A stretch of 64,000 nucleotides of DNA, taken from contig NZ_CP121647.1 of the NCBI RefSeq assembly GCF_029714305.1, positions 4,236,501 to 4,300,500 on the forward strand, in the 5' to 3' direction. Below, in pieces: positions 25,423-34,198 of this stretch. The notes under the pieces were generated by a model. The model had not been told where the DNA came from. It was given only the letters and a program-made list of their open reading frames with translations, and searched no databases. Both the position numbers and the translations under genes were made by a program. The DNA comes from Bradyrhizobium sp. CB3481. Lineage in GTDB: Bacteria > Pseudomonadota > Alphaproteobacteria > Rhizobiales > Xanthobacteraceae. Positions within the stretch are counted from its first letter, which is position 1. Each line of letters starts with the position of its first letter.

Positions 25423-28400
25423 CTATTGCATCCCCTCGGTGGCCCCGGCGACCGTCGGTCCGGGAGGTCCCGGGTCCGGCACGGCCTTCTCGATCTTTCG
25501 GTTGATCCGGTCGAGCGCCAAGTAGATCACCGGCGTCGTATAGAGCGTCAAGAGCTGGCTCAGCAGCAGGCCGCCGATGATGGAGATGCCGAGCGGGAAA
25601 CGCAGCTCGGCGCCGGTGCCGCTCTCGACCGCCAGCGGCAGCGCGCCGAACAGCGCGGCCAGCGTCGTCATCATGATCGGGCGAAAGCGCAGCAGGCACG
25701 CCTGCACGATCGCTTCCGACGGCGACATGCCCTGATGCCGCTCCGCCTCCAGCGCGAAGTCGATCATCATGATCGCGTTCTTCTTGACGATGCCCATCAA
25801 GAGGATGATGCCTATCAGGCCGATCACCGACAGGTCCTGCCCGAACAGCATCAGCGCGAGGATGGCGCCGACGCCCGCTGAAGGCAGCGTCGAGAGGATG
25901 GTGATCGGGTGGATGTAGCTCTCGTAGAGCACGCCGAGCACGATGTAGATGGTGACGATCGCCGCCAGGATGAGCCATGGCTGGCCGGCCAGCGATTTGG
26001 CGAACTCGGCCGCATCGCCGGCATAGACGCCGACGATGCTGCCGGGCATGCCGATCCGGGTCTCGATCTTCTTGACCGCCTCGACGGCATCGCCGAGCGC
26101 CTCGCCGGGCGCGAGGTTGAAGCTGAGCGACACCGCCGGGAACTGTGCCAGATGCGAGATCGCCAGCGGCGCAGTGGTGCGGGTCAATGTCGCCACCGCC
26201 GACAGCGGCACCTGGGCGTTCGGCGCTCCGGCCGTGGCGCTTGCTCCACCCGGCAGATAGAGCTTTGACAGGATCGAGGGATCGCGCTGGTACATCGGCA
26301 TCGCCTCCAGCACCACGCGGTACTGGTTCGCCTGGCCGTAGATGGTCGAGATCTGCCGCTGTGCGAAGGCGTCGTTGAGGGTGTCGTTGACCGCCTGCAG
26401 ATTGACGCCGAGCTGGCCGGCACGCTGGCGATCGATGTTGAGCGCCGCGCGCAGGCCGCCCTCCTGCGCTTCCGAGGAGACGTCGCGGAACAGCGGGTCC
26501 CGGCGCATTTCGGCGACCAGCTTCTGCGCCCACAGCGAGACCTGCGCCGCATCGGTGCCGGTCAGCGTATACTGGTATTGCGAGCGGCTCGACTGGGTCG
26601 AGATCTGCACGTCCTGCACCGGCTGGAAATAGATGGTCATGCCGGGAATTTTCGCGATGCGCTGCTTCAGCCGATCGACCACGACGGAAATGTCGTCGCG
26701 CCGTTCGCCGCGCGGCCGCAGCGTCATCACCAGACGTCCGACATTGGTGGTCGGATTGACCGAGCCGGCCCCAATCACGGAGACCACGCCGACCACATCA
26801 GGATCGGCCTGGATCGCCGCCGCCGCGGTCGCCTGCCGGCTTTGCATCTCGGCAAAGGAGACGTCGGCACCGGCCTCGGTCACCGCCGTGATCGAGGCGG
26901 TGTCCTGCAGCGGCAAGAAGCCTTTTGGCGCGATTACGTACATAACGAGCGTCGCGGCAATGGTTGCGAACGTCACCACCAGCGTCGCCCGCTGGCGCTG
27001 CAGCACCCAGAGCAGCGTGCGATGGTAGAGGTCGACCATGCGATCGATGAAGCGGCTGACCGCGGCAAGCCCCGGCACCGTCATCTCCTCGCCGACATGC
27101 TTGAGCAGCCGCGAGCACATCATCGGCGTCAGTGTCAGCGACACGATCGCCGAGGTCACGACCGCGATCGTCAGCGTCAGCGCAAACTCACGGAACATGC
27201 GCCCGACGAGGCCCGACATGAACAATAGGGGGATGAAGACCGCGATCAGCGACACCGTCAGCGAGATCACGGTGAAGCCGATTTCGCTGGCGCCCTTCAG
27301 CGACGCCTCCATCACGGACTCGCCGTTCTCCATGTGGCGGACGATGTTCTCGATCATCACGATGGCGTCGTCGACCACGAATCCTGTGCCGATCGTCAGC
27401 GCCATCAGCGATAAATTATCGAGGCTGAAGCCGCAGAAATACATGATGCCGAAGCTCGTGATCAGCGACAGCGGCAGCGCCACCCCCGCAATCATGGTCG
27501 CACGCAGCGACCGCAGGAACAGCAGTACCACCAGCGTCACCAGCACCACGGACAGGATCAGCGTGAACTGCACGTCGCGCACCGAAGCGCGGATCGTGAC
27601 CGTGCGGTCGGAGACCACGGTCAGGTTGACGCCGGCCGGGATCGTGCGCTGCACTTTGGGGATTTCCGCGCGGATCTGCCGGACGACCTCGATGACGTTG
27701 GCGCCAGGCTGCCGCTGGATGTCGATGATCACGGCCGGCGTGCCCTGATACCAGCCGCCGGTCCGGTCGTTCTCCAACCCGTCGACGATGATGGCGACGT
27801 CGCCGATGGTGACGGGCGAGCCGTTGCGGTAGGCGATGATGATCGGCTTGTAGGCCTCGGCCGCCGCGATCTGGTCGTTGGCAGCGATGGTGTAGGCCTG
27901 CTGGGCGCCGTCGAGCGATCCCTTCGGCCCTGAGACGTTGGCGCCCGCAATGGCGCTGCGCAGATCCTCCATCGAGATGCCATAGGCCGCAAGCCGCGCC
28001 AGGTCGGCCTGCACCCGCACCGCCGGCTTCAGGCCGCCAAGGATCGCGACCCGGCCAACGCCGGAAATCTGGCTGAGCCGCTGGCCCAGGATAGTGTCGG
28101 CGATATCGCTCATCGCGCGCAGCGAGATCGTTTCTGAGGTCAGCGCCAGCGTCATGACCGGCGCGTCGGCCGGATTGACCTTGGCGTAGGTGGGCGGGTA
28201 CGGCAGGTTTTTCGGCAAAATGCCGGCGGCGGCGTTGATCGCGGCCTGCACGTCTTGCGTCGCGCCGTCGATGTCGCGGTTGAGATCGAACTGCAGCGAG
28301 ATCTGGCTGACGCCGAACGATGAGGTCGACTGCATCGAGGACAGCGACGGAATCTGCCCGAGCTGGCGCTCCAGCGGCGCCGTGATCAGGGACGCCACCA

Positions 28401-28572
28401 CGTCGGGGCTGGCGCCGGGCAACTGCGTCGTCACCTGCACGGTCGGGAAGTCGACCTGCGGCAGCGCCGAGACCGGCAGCGCCCAATAGCCGAGCGCGCC
28501 GCCGATCATCAGCGCGATCCCAAGCAGCGAGGTCGCGATCGGCCGGCGGATGAACGGTTCGGAGACGCTCAT
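25423..28572 (-). CDS. RND efflux permease, MdtB-like
   Basis: 1049 residues, second RND permease of the operon. N-terminus MSVSEPFIRRPIATSLLGIA; proton-relay TGFVVDDAIVMIENIVRHME in helix 4; MSGLVGRMFREFALTLTIAV; second-half VQACLLRFRPIMMTTLAALFG. It ends in a short Pro/Gly tail (KAVPDPGPPGPTVAGATEG). The adjacency to a distinct RND permease and an adaptor gene points to an MdtABC-type multidrug or envelope-stress pump rather than AcrB. Confidence 0.93.
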   Translation of the reverse strand: MSVSEPFIRRPIATSLLGIALMIGGALGYWALPVSALPQVDFPTVQVTTQLPGASPDVVASLITAPLERQLGQIPSLSSMQSTSSFGVSQISLQFDLNRDIDGATQDVQAAINAAAGILPKNLPYPPTYAKVNPADAPVMTLALTSETISLRAMSDIADTILGQRLSQISGVGRVAILGGLKPAVRVQADLARLAAYGISMEDLRSAIAGANVSGPKGSLDGAQQAYTIAANDQIAAAEAYKPIIIAYRNGSPVTIGDVAIIVDGLENDRTGGWYQGTPAVIIDIQRQPGANVIEVVRQIRAEIPKVQRTIPAGVNLTVVSDRTVTIRASVRDVQFTLILSVVLVTLVVLLFLRSLRATMIAGVALPLSLITSFGIMYFCGFSLDNLSLMALTIGTGFVVDDAIVMIENIVRHMENGESVMEASLKGASEIGFTVISLTVSLIAVFIPLLFMSGLVGRMFREFALTLTIAVVTSAIVSLTLTPMMCSRLLKHVGEEMTVPGLAAVSRFIDRMVDLYHRTLLWVLQRQRATLVVTFATIAATLVMYVIAPKGFLPLQDTASITAVTEAGADVSFAEMQSRQATAAAAIQADPDVVGVVSVIGAGSVNPTTNVGRLVMTLRPRGERRDDISVVVDRLKQRIAKIPGMTIYFQPVQDVQISTQSSRSQYQYTLTGTDAAQVSLWAQKLVAEMRRDPLFRDVSSEAQEGGLRAALNIDRQRAGQLGVNLQAVNDTLNDAFAQRQISTIYGQANQYRVVLEAMPMYQRDPSILSKLYLPGGASATAGAPNAQVPLSAVATLTRTTAPLAISHLAQFPAVSLSFNLAPGEALGDAVEAVKKIETRIGMPGSIVGVYAGDAAEFAKSLAGQPWLILAAIVTIYIVLGVLYESYIHPITILSTLPSAGVGAILALMLFGQDLSVIGLIGIILLMGIVKKNAIMMIDFALEAERHQGMSPSEAIVQACLLRFRPIMMTTLAALFGALPLAVESGTGAELRFPLGISIIGGLLLSQLLTLYTTPVIYLALDRINRKIEKAVPDPGPPGPTVAGATEGMQ

Positions 28573-28620
28573 GCTTGCGTCCTCACTTGCGAATTCATTT
28601 ACAGGCGTGCGGCGCGTCGA

Positions 28621-30048
28621 TCATGGCTGCGACTTCGCAGCGCCGCCCGACGGCTCGGCTGGTGCCGGGCCGGTCTGTCCCTTCTGGTCGCCCTCGCCGC
28701 GCTCGCGTTTGCCGCGGCGTTCGCCGTCCTTGCCCTGGCCCTCTCCGCCCTGACCATCCTTGCCTTGAACGGCCTGGCCGTCCTTGCCTTGACCGCCCTT
28801 CGCATCGGGCGAACGGCTGCGCTTGCGCGGCGCAAGATCGGCGGTCGGCGCGCGGTCGTCAGTGCCGATCAACACCTTCGCGCCGTCGGACAGATTGGCG
28901 AAGCCCGTCGTTACGACGCGGTCGGAGGTCGAAAGGCCGCTGGCGATCACGGCATCGTTCTCGTTCTGCTGCGTCACCGCGACCGGTTTGGCGGTCGCGA
29001 CATTATCGGGACCGATCACATAGCTGAAGGTGCCGACAGGGCCGCGCTGCACGGCGGAGGACGGCACGACAATCGCCTTCTCCAGCGTCTCGACCTTCAG
29101 CCGCACATTGACGAATTGCCCCGGCCAAAGCTGGAATTTGGCGTTGGGAAATTCGGCCTTCAGCTTCAGCGTGCCAGTGGTCGGATCGACCTGGTTGTCG
29201 ATGCCCTTGAGCGTGCCCGTGTCGATTACGGTCACGCCGTCATTGCCGAACACGTCGACCGCAAGCGAGCCCTTGGCGGCGGCGGCGTTGACGCGCACGA
29301 TCTGCTGCTGCGGCAGGCTGAACTGCACCGCGATCGGCTGCAACTGCGTCAGGATGACGAGGCCGGTCGCATCGGCCGCGCGGATGATGTTGCCCTGGTC
29401 GACCTGGCGCAGGCCGGCGCGTCCCGTCAGCGGCGCGATGATCTTGGTGTAGCCGAGCATCGCCTTGGCGTTATCGATCGCGGCCTGGTCGGCCTGGATC
29501 AGCGCTTCCTGCTGGGCGACCACCGCGCGCTGCGTATCGGCCTGCTGCTTGGAGCCGGCGTTCGAGGTGGCAAGCTGCTGATAGCGCGCCAGGTCGAGCT
29601 TCTGGTTGGCCAGCAGGGCTTCATCCTGCGCCTTCTTGGCCACCGCCTGATCGTACTGCGCCTGGTAGATCACAGGATCGATCTCGGCCAGCACGTCGCC
29701 CTGCTTGACGTCCTGCCCCTCGACGAAATTCACCTTGATCAGCTTGCCGTCGACCTGCGAGCGCACGGTCACTGTGTTGAGCGCGCGGACCGAGCCGACT
29801 GCATCGAGATAGACCGGGACGTCCTGAATGCGCGGCATCGCCGCCAGCACCGGCACCGGCAGATCGGGGCGCGCGCCGGGACCGCCGCGGCCGGTCTGCT
29901 TCTGCTGGAATGCGTTCCAGCCGAGATAGCCGAGCCCGCCCAGGATCAGCAGCATGATCGTCAGCGACACCATCCGTCGGCCAATGCCGCGCGCGACGCG
30001 CTTGCCCGCCGTCTTCGCGTCGTCCTTTGCTTCCGGCTTAAAGAGCAT
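28621..30048 (-). CDS. RND periplasmic adaptor subunit, MdtA-like, with long basic low-complexity tail
   Basis: 475 residues from ATG 30048, which overlaps the end of the upstream outer-membrane factor gene by 11 bases. An uncleaved membrane anchor (RMVSLTIMLLILGGLGYLGW, about 20-40) is followed by the membrane-fusion-protein layout: beta-barrel/lipoyl half AVGSVRALNTVTVRSQVDGK, a long hairpin with AKKAQDEALLANQKLDLARY, then the returning lipoyl half. The last 75 residues or so are unusual: Gly/Lys/Asp/Glu/Arg-rich with repeated GKDGQ units, a tail that MdtA homologues of usual length (about 400) lack. Confidence 0.92.
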   Translation of the reverse strand: MLFKPEAKDDAKTAGKRVARGIGRRMVSLTIMLLILGGLGYLGWNAFQQKQTGRGGPGARPDLPVPVLAAMPRIQDVPVYLDAVGSVRALNTVTVRSQVDGKLIKVNFVEGQDVKQGDVLAEIDPVIYQAQYDQAVAKKAQDEALLANQKLDLARYQQLATSNAGSKQQADTQRAVVAQQEALIQADQAAIDNAKAMLGYTKIIAPLTGRAGLRQVDQGNIIRAADATGLVILTQLQPIAVQFSLPQQQIVRVNAAAAKGSLAVDVFGNDGVTVIDTGTLKGIDNQVDPTTGTLKLKAEFPNAKFQLWPGQFVNVRLKVETLEKAIVVPSSAVQRGPVGTFSYVIGPDNVATAKPVAVTQQNENDAVIASGLSTSDRVVTTGFANLSDGAKVLIGTDDRAPTADLAPRKRSRSPDAKGGQGKDGQAVQGKDGQGGEGQGKDGERRGKRERGEGDQKGQTGPAPAEPSGGAAKSQP

Positions 30049-31525
30049 CGACCGGCCTTTCCATCCTAGGCTCCCAGCCGCCCCCCAGCGCCTGATAGAG
30101 ACTGACGATCGCGAGCAGCCGGGCCAGTTGGGCCTGCGACAGCGCATCCTCAGCCTGGAACAATGTCAGCTGCGTATTTAGCACAACTACGATGTCGGCG
30201 GTTCCGGCCCGGAGCTGCTGCTCGGACAATTCGAATGCCCGCCGTGACGCCGCCACCACCTCGCGCTGCAGCCGCAGCTTCTCCGTGGTCTGGCGGATCG
30301 AGAACAAGGCGTTGTCGACGTCGGCAAAGGCCTGCACCACTGTCTTGCGGTAGGTCTGAAGCAGCTCATCCTGCCGCGCCTTGGTCAGTTCGAAATTGCC
30401 GAGGATCCTGCCGCCGTCGAAGATTGGCTGGGTCAGGCTGCCGACCATGCTGAAGAAGGCGGCGTGCGGCTGAAACAGCGATGTCAGTGCCGAGCTCTGA
30501 TAGCCACCCTGCCCGGTCAATTGAATGCTCGGAAAGAACTGTGCGCGGGCGCTGCCGACATTGGCGGTCGCGGAGGCGAGCTGGGCTTCCTGGCGGCGGA
30601 TATCAGGGCGCTGCGTCAGCAGCTCCGACGGCAGGCCGGGCGTCACGCGCGGCGCAGCGATCTGGTTGAGCGAGCCGCCTTTGATCCGCACCGATTCCGG
30701 CGGCCGCGACACCAGCGTCGCCAGCGCATTGATGTTCTGGTCGAGCGTCTGCCGCAGCGGCGGCACCAGCGCGCGCTGGTTGGCGAGCACGCTTTCCTGC
30801 TGCGCGACGTCGAGGTCGTTGCCGGTGCCGGCCCTGAAGCGGTCCTTGATGGCGCCCAGGATGCGCTCGGCGCTCGCGATATTTCGCTGCGCGGTGCGAA
30901 TCCGGTCCTGCGCGGCCAGCACCTGGAAATAGGCGTTGGCGACCGTCGTCAGCGTGGTCAAGGCTACGACGTCGCGGTCGAAGCGGCTGGCATTCGCGGT
31001 CTCCTCCGCGGCCTGCGCGGCGTCGCGGTTCTTGCCCCAGAAGTCCAGCTCATAGCTGGCGCTGAACGACGCCGAGTAGTTGACGACCTCGCGTCCGCCA
31101 TTGGTGAGTCCGCTGGAGCTCGATCCTGAAGTTCGCGAATAGGTCTCCGACCCGTTGGCGTTGAGGGCCGGCAATAATGCCGCACCCGTGATCCGCGCTT
31201 GCGCATCGGCCTGCTTGAAACGGGCGGTTGCCGCCGCGATGTCCAGATTGACGGTCTGCGCTTCCTCCATCAGGCCGGTCAGCTCCCGCGACCGGAAGCC
31301 GCGCCACCAGTCGAGCGTCGGCGGAGCATCCGCGGCCTTCGAGAGCCTCGCCGCCTTGTAGCCTTCGGGAATGTCGAGCGCGGGATCGGGCAGGTCCTTG
31401 GTCAGGATGCAGCCCGCCGAACCGGCGACGCAGCCGAGCACCGCGAAGAAGCGCGCCAGCCGCCTGCCGACCATCAACAGCCCAGGCCAGACCTCGATCG
31501 CAGCAGTTGCAAGGGATTGAGTCAC
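30038..31525 (-). CDS. RND outer-membrane factor, NodT family lipoprotein
   Basis: 495 residues from a GTG at 31525 preceded by GGTGGAGAA; the frame runs further upstream to 31711 but that part is low-complexity. A lipobox (VAGSAGC, around residue 39) follows a hydrophobic stretch. The mature protein has the NodT/OprM duplicated layout: WWRGFRSRELTGLMEEAQTVNLDIAAA in repeat 1 (read in parts), VLAAQDRIRTAQRNIASAER, SVLANQRALVPPLRQTLDQN, LPSELLTQRPDIRRQEAQLA, and the closing QTEDALSQAQLARL-type segment. First gene of the RND operon, supplying the exit duct. Confidence 0.9.
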   Translation of the reverse strand: MTQSLATAAIEVWPGLLMVGRRLARFFAVLGCVAGSAGCILTKDLPDPALDIPEGYKAARLSKAADAPPTLDWWRGFRSRELTGLMEEAQTVNLDIAAATARFKQADAQARITGAALLPALNANGSETYSRTSGSSSSGLTNGGREVVNYSASFSASYELDFWGKNRDAAQAAEETANASRFDRDVVALTTLTTVANAYFQVLAAQDRIRTAQRNIASAERILGAIKDRFRAGTGNDLDVAQQESVLANQRALVPPLRQTLDQNINALATLVSRPPESVRIKGGSLNQIAAPRVTPGLPSELLTQRPDIRRQEAQLASATANVGSARAQFFPSIQLTGQGGYQSSALTSLFQPHAAFFSMVGSLTQPIFDGGRILGNFELTKARQDELLQTYRKTVVQAFADVDNALFSIRQTTEKLRLQREVVAASRRAFELSEQQLRAGTADIVVVLNTQLTLFQAEDALSQAQLARLLAIVSLYQALGGGWEPRMERPVDAL

Positions 31526-31951
31526 ACCCGTTCTCCACCGGGCAAATCCCGGCGCGGCGCATAACGAGCGCGTCTCCTGTTGGCCTGCACTACGATCACG
31601 GGGTGATGCTTCCGATGAATCCTGCCCGATATTAGCCTTGCGAACAGGGCGCGGACAGCCCCGCGCGGGCCTTCGCCGGCGACCTGTCCGGACAGGCAAA
31701 ACGGCCGGCAAAGCGCCCGCTTCCCCCTTGTTTTATAGGGTTCGCGCGCCGTCCGGACGCCGCTGCGCAAGCGAATCTTACGAAGATTTCATGGGGTTTT
31801 CCGGCGATTTTCCTGGGGGTTTCCTGAAGTTTTTCCCCCGTTCTGACGCCCGGAATCCGCCTGCCGCACAAGCCGAATCGGCACCTGTTGCTGATTTGAA
31901 ACTCCGGGAACAGCCCCCCGTATCTCGCCACGTGCAACGGAGGGGCCAAAA
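31526..31951. other. Divergent intergenic stretch between RND operon and lipid-modification operon
   Basis: 426 bp, no gene recognised. Upstream of the FAD oxidoreductase the sequence has a run of G/T-rich words (GGGGTTTTCC, CCTGGGGGTTTCC). The segment just before the ATG at 31952 ends in GGAGGGGCCAAAA, a good ribosome-binding site. Both operons presumably have their promoters here; I could not identify a convincing -35/-10 pair. Confidence 0.5.
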
Positions 31952-33276
31952 ATGCGGGTCGCGGTGGTCGGGACGGGAATCAGTGGCAATGCCGCGGCCT
32001 GGACCTTGTCGAAACATTATCCGGTCACCGTCTACGACCGCGAGCTCAGACCAGGTGGCCACAGCCATACCGTCAGCATCGACTATGACGGCGTCAGGCT
32101 TGCCGTCGATATCGGCTTCATCGTCTACAACGAGCTGAATTATCCCGACCTCACCGCGCTGTTCGCCCATCTCGGCGTCGAGACCGTCGAGAGCTGCATG
32201 AGTTTTGCGGTGACGGCGGACACCGGTGGCTTCGAATGGAAAGGCGGCGGCAGCAACTGGTTCGAGACCGCGTGCGGCCTGTTCGCGCAGCCGAGCAACC
32301 TGTTGTCGCCCTCCTATCTCTGGATGCTGCGCGACATTATCACCTTCAACCAGCAAAGCATGAGGACTATGCCGCGGGCCGGCTGGCCGGGCTTTCGCTC
32401 GGCGAATATTTCCGCACGCGCCACTTCGCGCCGCGGCTGCTCACCGATTATCTGGCGCCGATGGGCGCCGCGATCTGGTCGGCGCCGTCAAGCGAGATGA
32501 TGGACTTTCCGGCGGAAAACTTCGTCGCTTTCTTCGCCAATCATCGCCTGCTGCACTATGAGCGCCCCGCCTGGCGCACCGTGAAGGGCGGCAGCCAGCG
32601 CTATGTCGAAAAACTCACGGCATCGTTCCGCGACCGTATCAAGCTCGGCTGCGTCGTCACGGCCATCGAGCGTACGGCGCGCGACGTCATCGTGCATGAC
32701 AGCCACGGCAAGATCGCTACGTTCGACCACATCGTGATTGCCTCGCACAGCGATCAGGCGCTGGCCATGCTGACGGATGCCGACGAGCATGAGCGCGCGA
32801 TCCTCGGCGCGATCGGTTATTCGCCGAACACGATCTATCTGCACCGCGACGCCAGCCTGATGCCGAAACGCCGGCGCGCCTGGGCCTCCTGGAATTTTCT
32901 GCGCTGGCCGCGCCAAAGAAGCGTCGATCGGAGCGCCAGCAACGACGTCTCCGTGACCTACTGGATGAACGAGCTGCAGGGCATCGATCCGGACAAGCCG
33001 CTATTCGTGAGCCTCAATCCGCCGGTGGAGCCCGATCCCGCACTGACCTTCGGCAAGTATATCTGCGAGCATCCGCAATATAATGCCGCGGCCTTCGCCG
33101 CCCAGAAGCGGCTGCCTGAAATTCAGGGCCGGCGGCGTACCTGGTTCTGCGGCGCGTGGACCGGCTACGGATTCCACGAGGACGGATTGCGATCAGGCCT
33201 GGCGGTCGCCGAGGCACTCGGTGCGGTGGCGCCCTGGCGCGAGGTGCCGTCCGAATTGGCGGAGGCCGCGGCGTAG
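31952..33276 (+). pseudogene. FAD-dependent amine-oxidase-like protein (COG2907 type), interrupted by a frameshift
   Basis: Read across one frameshift this is a full-length (about 440 residues) NAD/FAD oxidoreductase. The first frame gives the dinucleotide fold MRVAVVGTGISGNAAAW, then RPGGHSHTVSIDYDGVRLAV and DIGFIVYNELNYPDL. Near 32353-32375 the match moves to another frame, reading YAAGRLAGLSLGEYF and on through PAWRTVKGGSQRYVEKL, ASHSDQALAM and RTWFCGAWTGYGFHEDGLRS to a stop at 33274-33276. The change is equivalent to one missing base. Either a true inactivating mutation or a sequence error. Upstream gene of a three-gene operon with DUF1365 and a CFA-synthase-like methyltransferase. Confidence 0.85.
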
Positions 33277-33278
33277 CC

Positions 33279-34142
33279 ATGCGCCCGCCGCCTCTTCTCT
33301 CAGGACCACCCGATGCGCCATCCGAGGCCGCTTCGCTCTACATCGGCGATGTCATGCATGCGCGGCTGAAGCCGGTCGGTCATCGCTTCAGCTATCGCGT
33401 CATGAGCCTCCTGATCGATCTGGACCGGCTGGCGGAAGCGGACCGGCAGTCGCCGCTGTTCGCCGTCAACCGCACCGCGCTCTACAGCTTTCATGAGGCC
33501 GACCATGGCCCGCGCGACGGATCGTCCTTGCTCGCTTACGCCCAGCGGCGCGCCGCCGATCGCGGCATCGACCTCACGGGCGGGCGAGTGCTGCTGCTCT
33601 GCTATCCCCGCCTGCTCGGCTACGCCTTCAATCCGCTCTCGGCCTATTTCTGCTACCGCGCCGATGGCGAGCTGGCATTGCTGATCTATGAAGTCCGCAA
33701 CACCTTTGGCGAAATCCACTCCTATGTATTGCCGGTAACGCCAGGCGAGATCAGCGCTGCCGGTGTGCGCCAGCAGCAGGACAAGCTGTTCTACGTCTCC
33801 CCCTTCGTCGAGATGGCGGTGCGCTACCATTTCCGGATACGGCCACCGGGCGAGCGCGTGCTGCTGCGAATTCTGGAAACCGACCACAGCGGCCCCCTGC
33901 TCGCCGCAACCTTCAATGGCAATCGCCGCCCGCTTGACACCAAGGAGTTGTTGCACGCGTTTGTTGCGCTGCCGTTGGTTACCATGAAGGTCATGGCAGC
34001 GATCCACTTGGAAGCGCTGCGGCTATGGCTCAAGGGGGTCCGGCTGGTGCCGCGTCAGCGCGCCACGCTCGATACCACCTTGAGAACTGCTGATGGCAAC
34101 GATTATACTTCGCCGGCGTTGTCCGCCCATGCCAAAGACTGA
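33279..34142 (+). CDS. DUF1365 protein
   Basis: 287 residues starting 2 bases after the FAD oxidoreductase stop codon. Hallmarks of DUF1365 are all present: SLYIGDVMHARLKPVGHRF near the start, FSYRVMSLLIDLDRL, RVLLLCYPRLLGYAFNPLS with YFCYRADGELALLIYEVRNT, and KLFYVSPFVEMAVRYHFRI. These proteins occur with COG2907 oxidoreductases and CFA-synthase-like methyltransferases in operons that modify membrane fatty acids; their exact role is not established. Coupled translation with the upstream gene is likely from the spacing. The frame is open upstream but the ATG at 33279 fits the operon. Confidence 0.88.
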   Translation: MRPPPLLSGPPDAPSEAASLYIGDVMHARLKPVGHRFSYRVMSLLIDLDRLAEADRQSPLFAVNRTALYSFHEADHGPRDGSSLLAYAQRRAADRGIDLTGGRVLLLCYPRLLGYAFNPLSAYFCYRADGELALLIYEVRNTFGEIHSYVLPVTPGEISAAGVRQQQDKLFYVSPFVEMAVRYHFRIRPPGERVLLRILETDHSGPLLAATFNGNRRPLDTKELLHAFVALPLVTMKVMAAIHLEALRLWLKGVRLVPRQRATLDTTLRTADGNDYTSPALSAHAKD

Positions 34143-34198
34143 AGCAGGGCCGATCGGCCATGCGAAGTCCGGTTAATCCGACGTTCGATGGATCGCAC

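Noticed and set aside
23078..26533. A 1151-codon open frame on the minus strand spanning both RND permease genes
   Set aside because: It is a second frame of the same strand, low-complexity in Arg/Ala/Gly/Asp, with no motif; the permease frames carry all the family motifs. Long spurious frames are expected at this GC content.
31907..31932. GGAAC resembling the -35 of an EcfG general-stress promoter before the FAD oxidoreductase
   Set aside because: No CGTT-like -10 element at 16-17 bases; the nearest CGT is 19 bases away.
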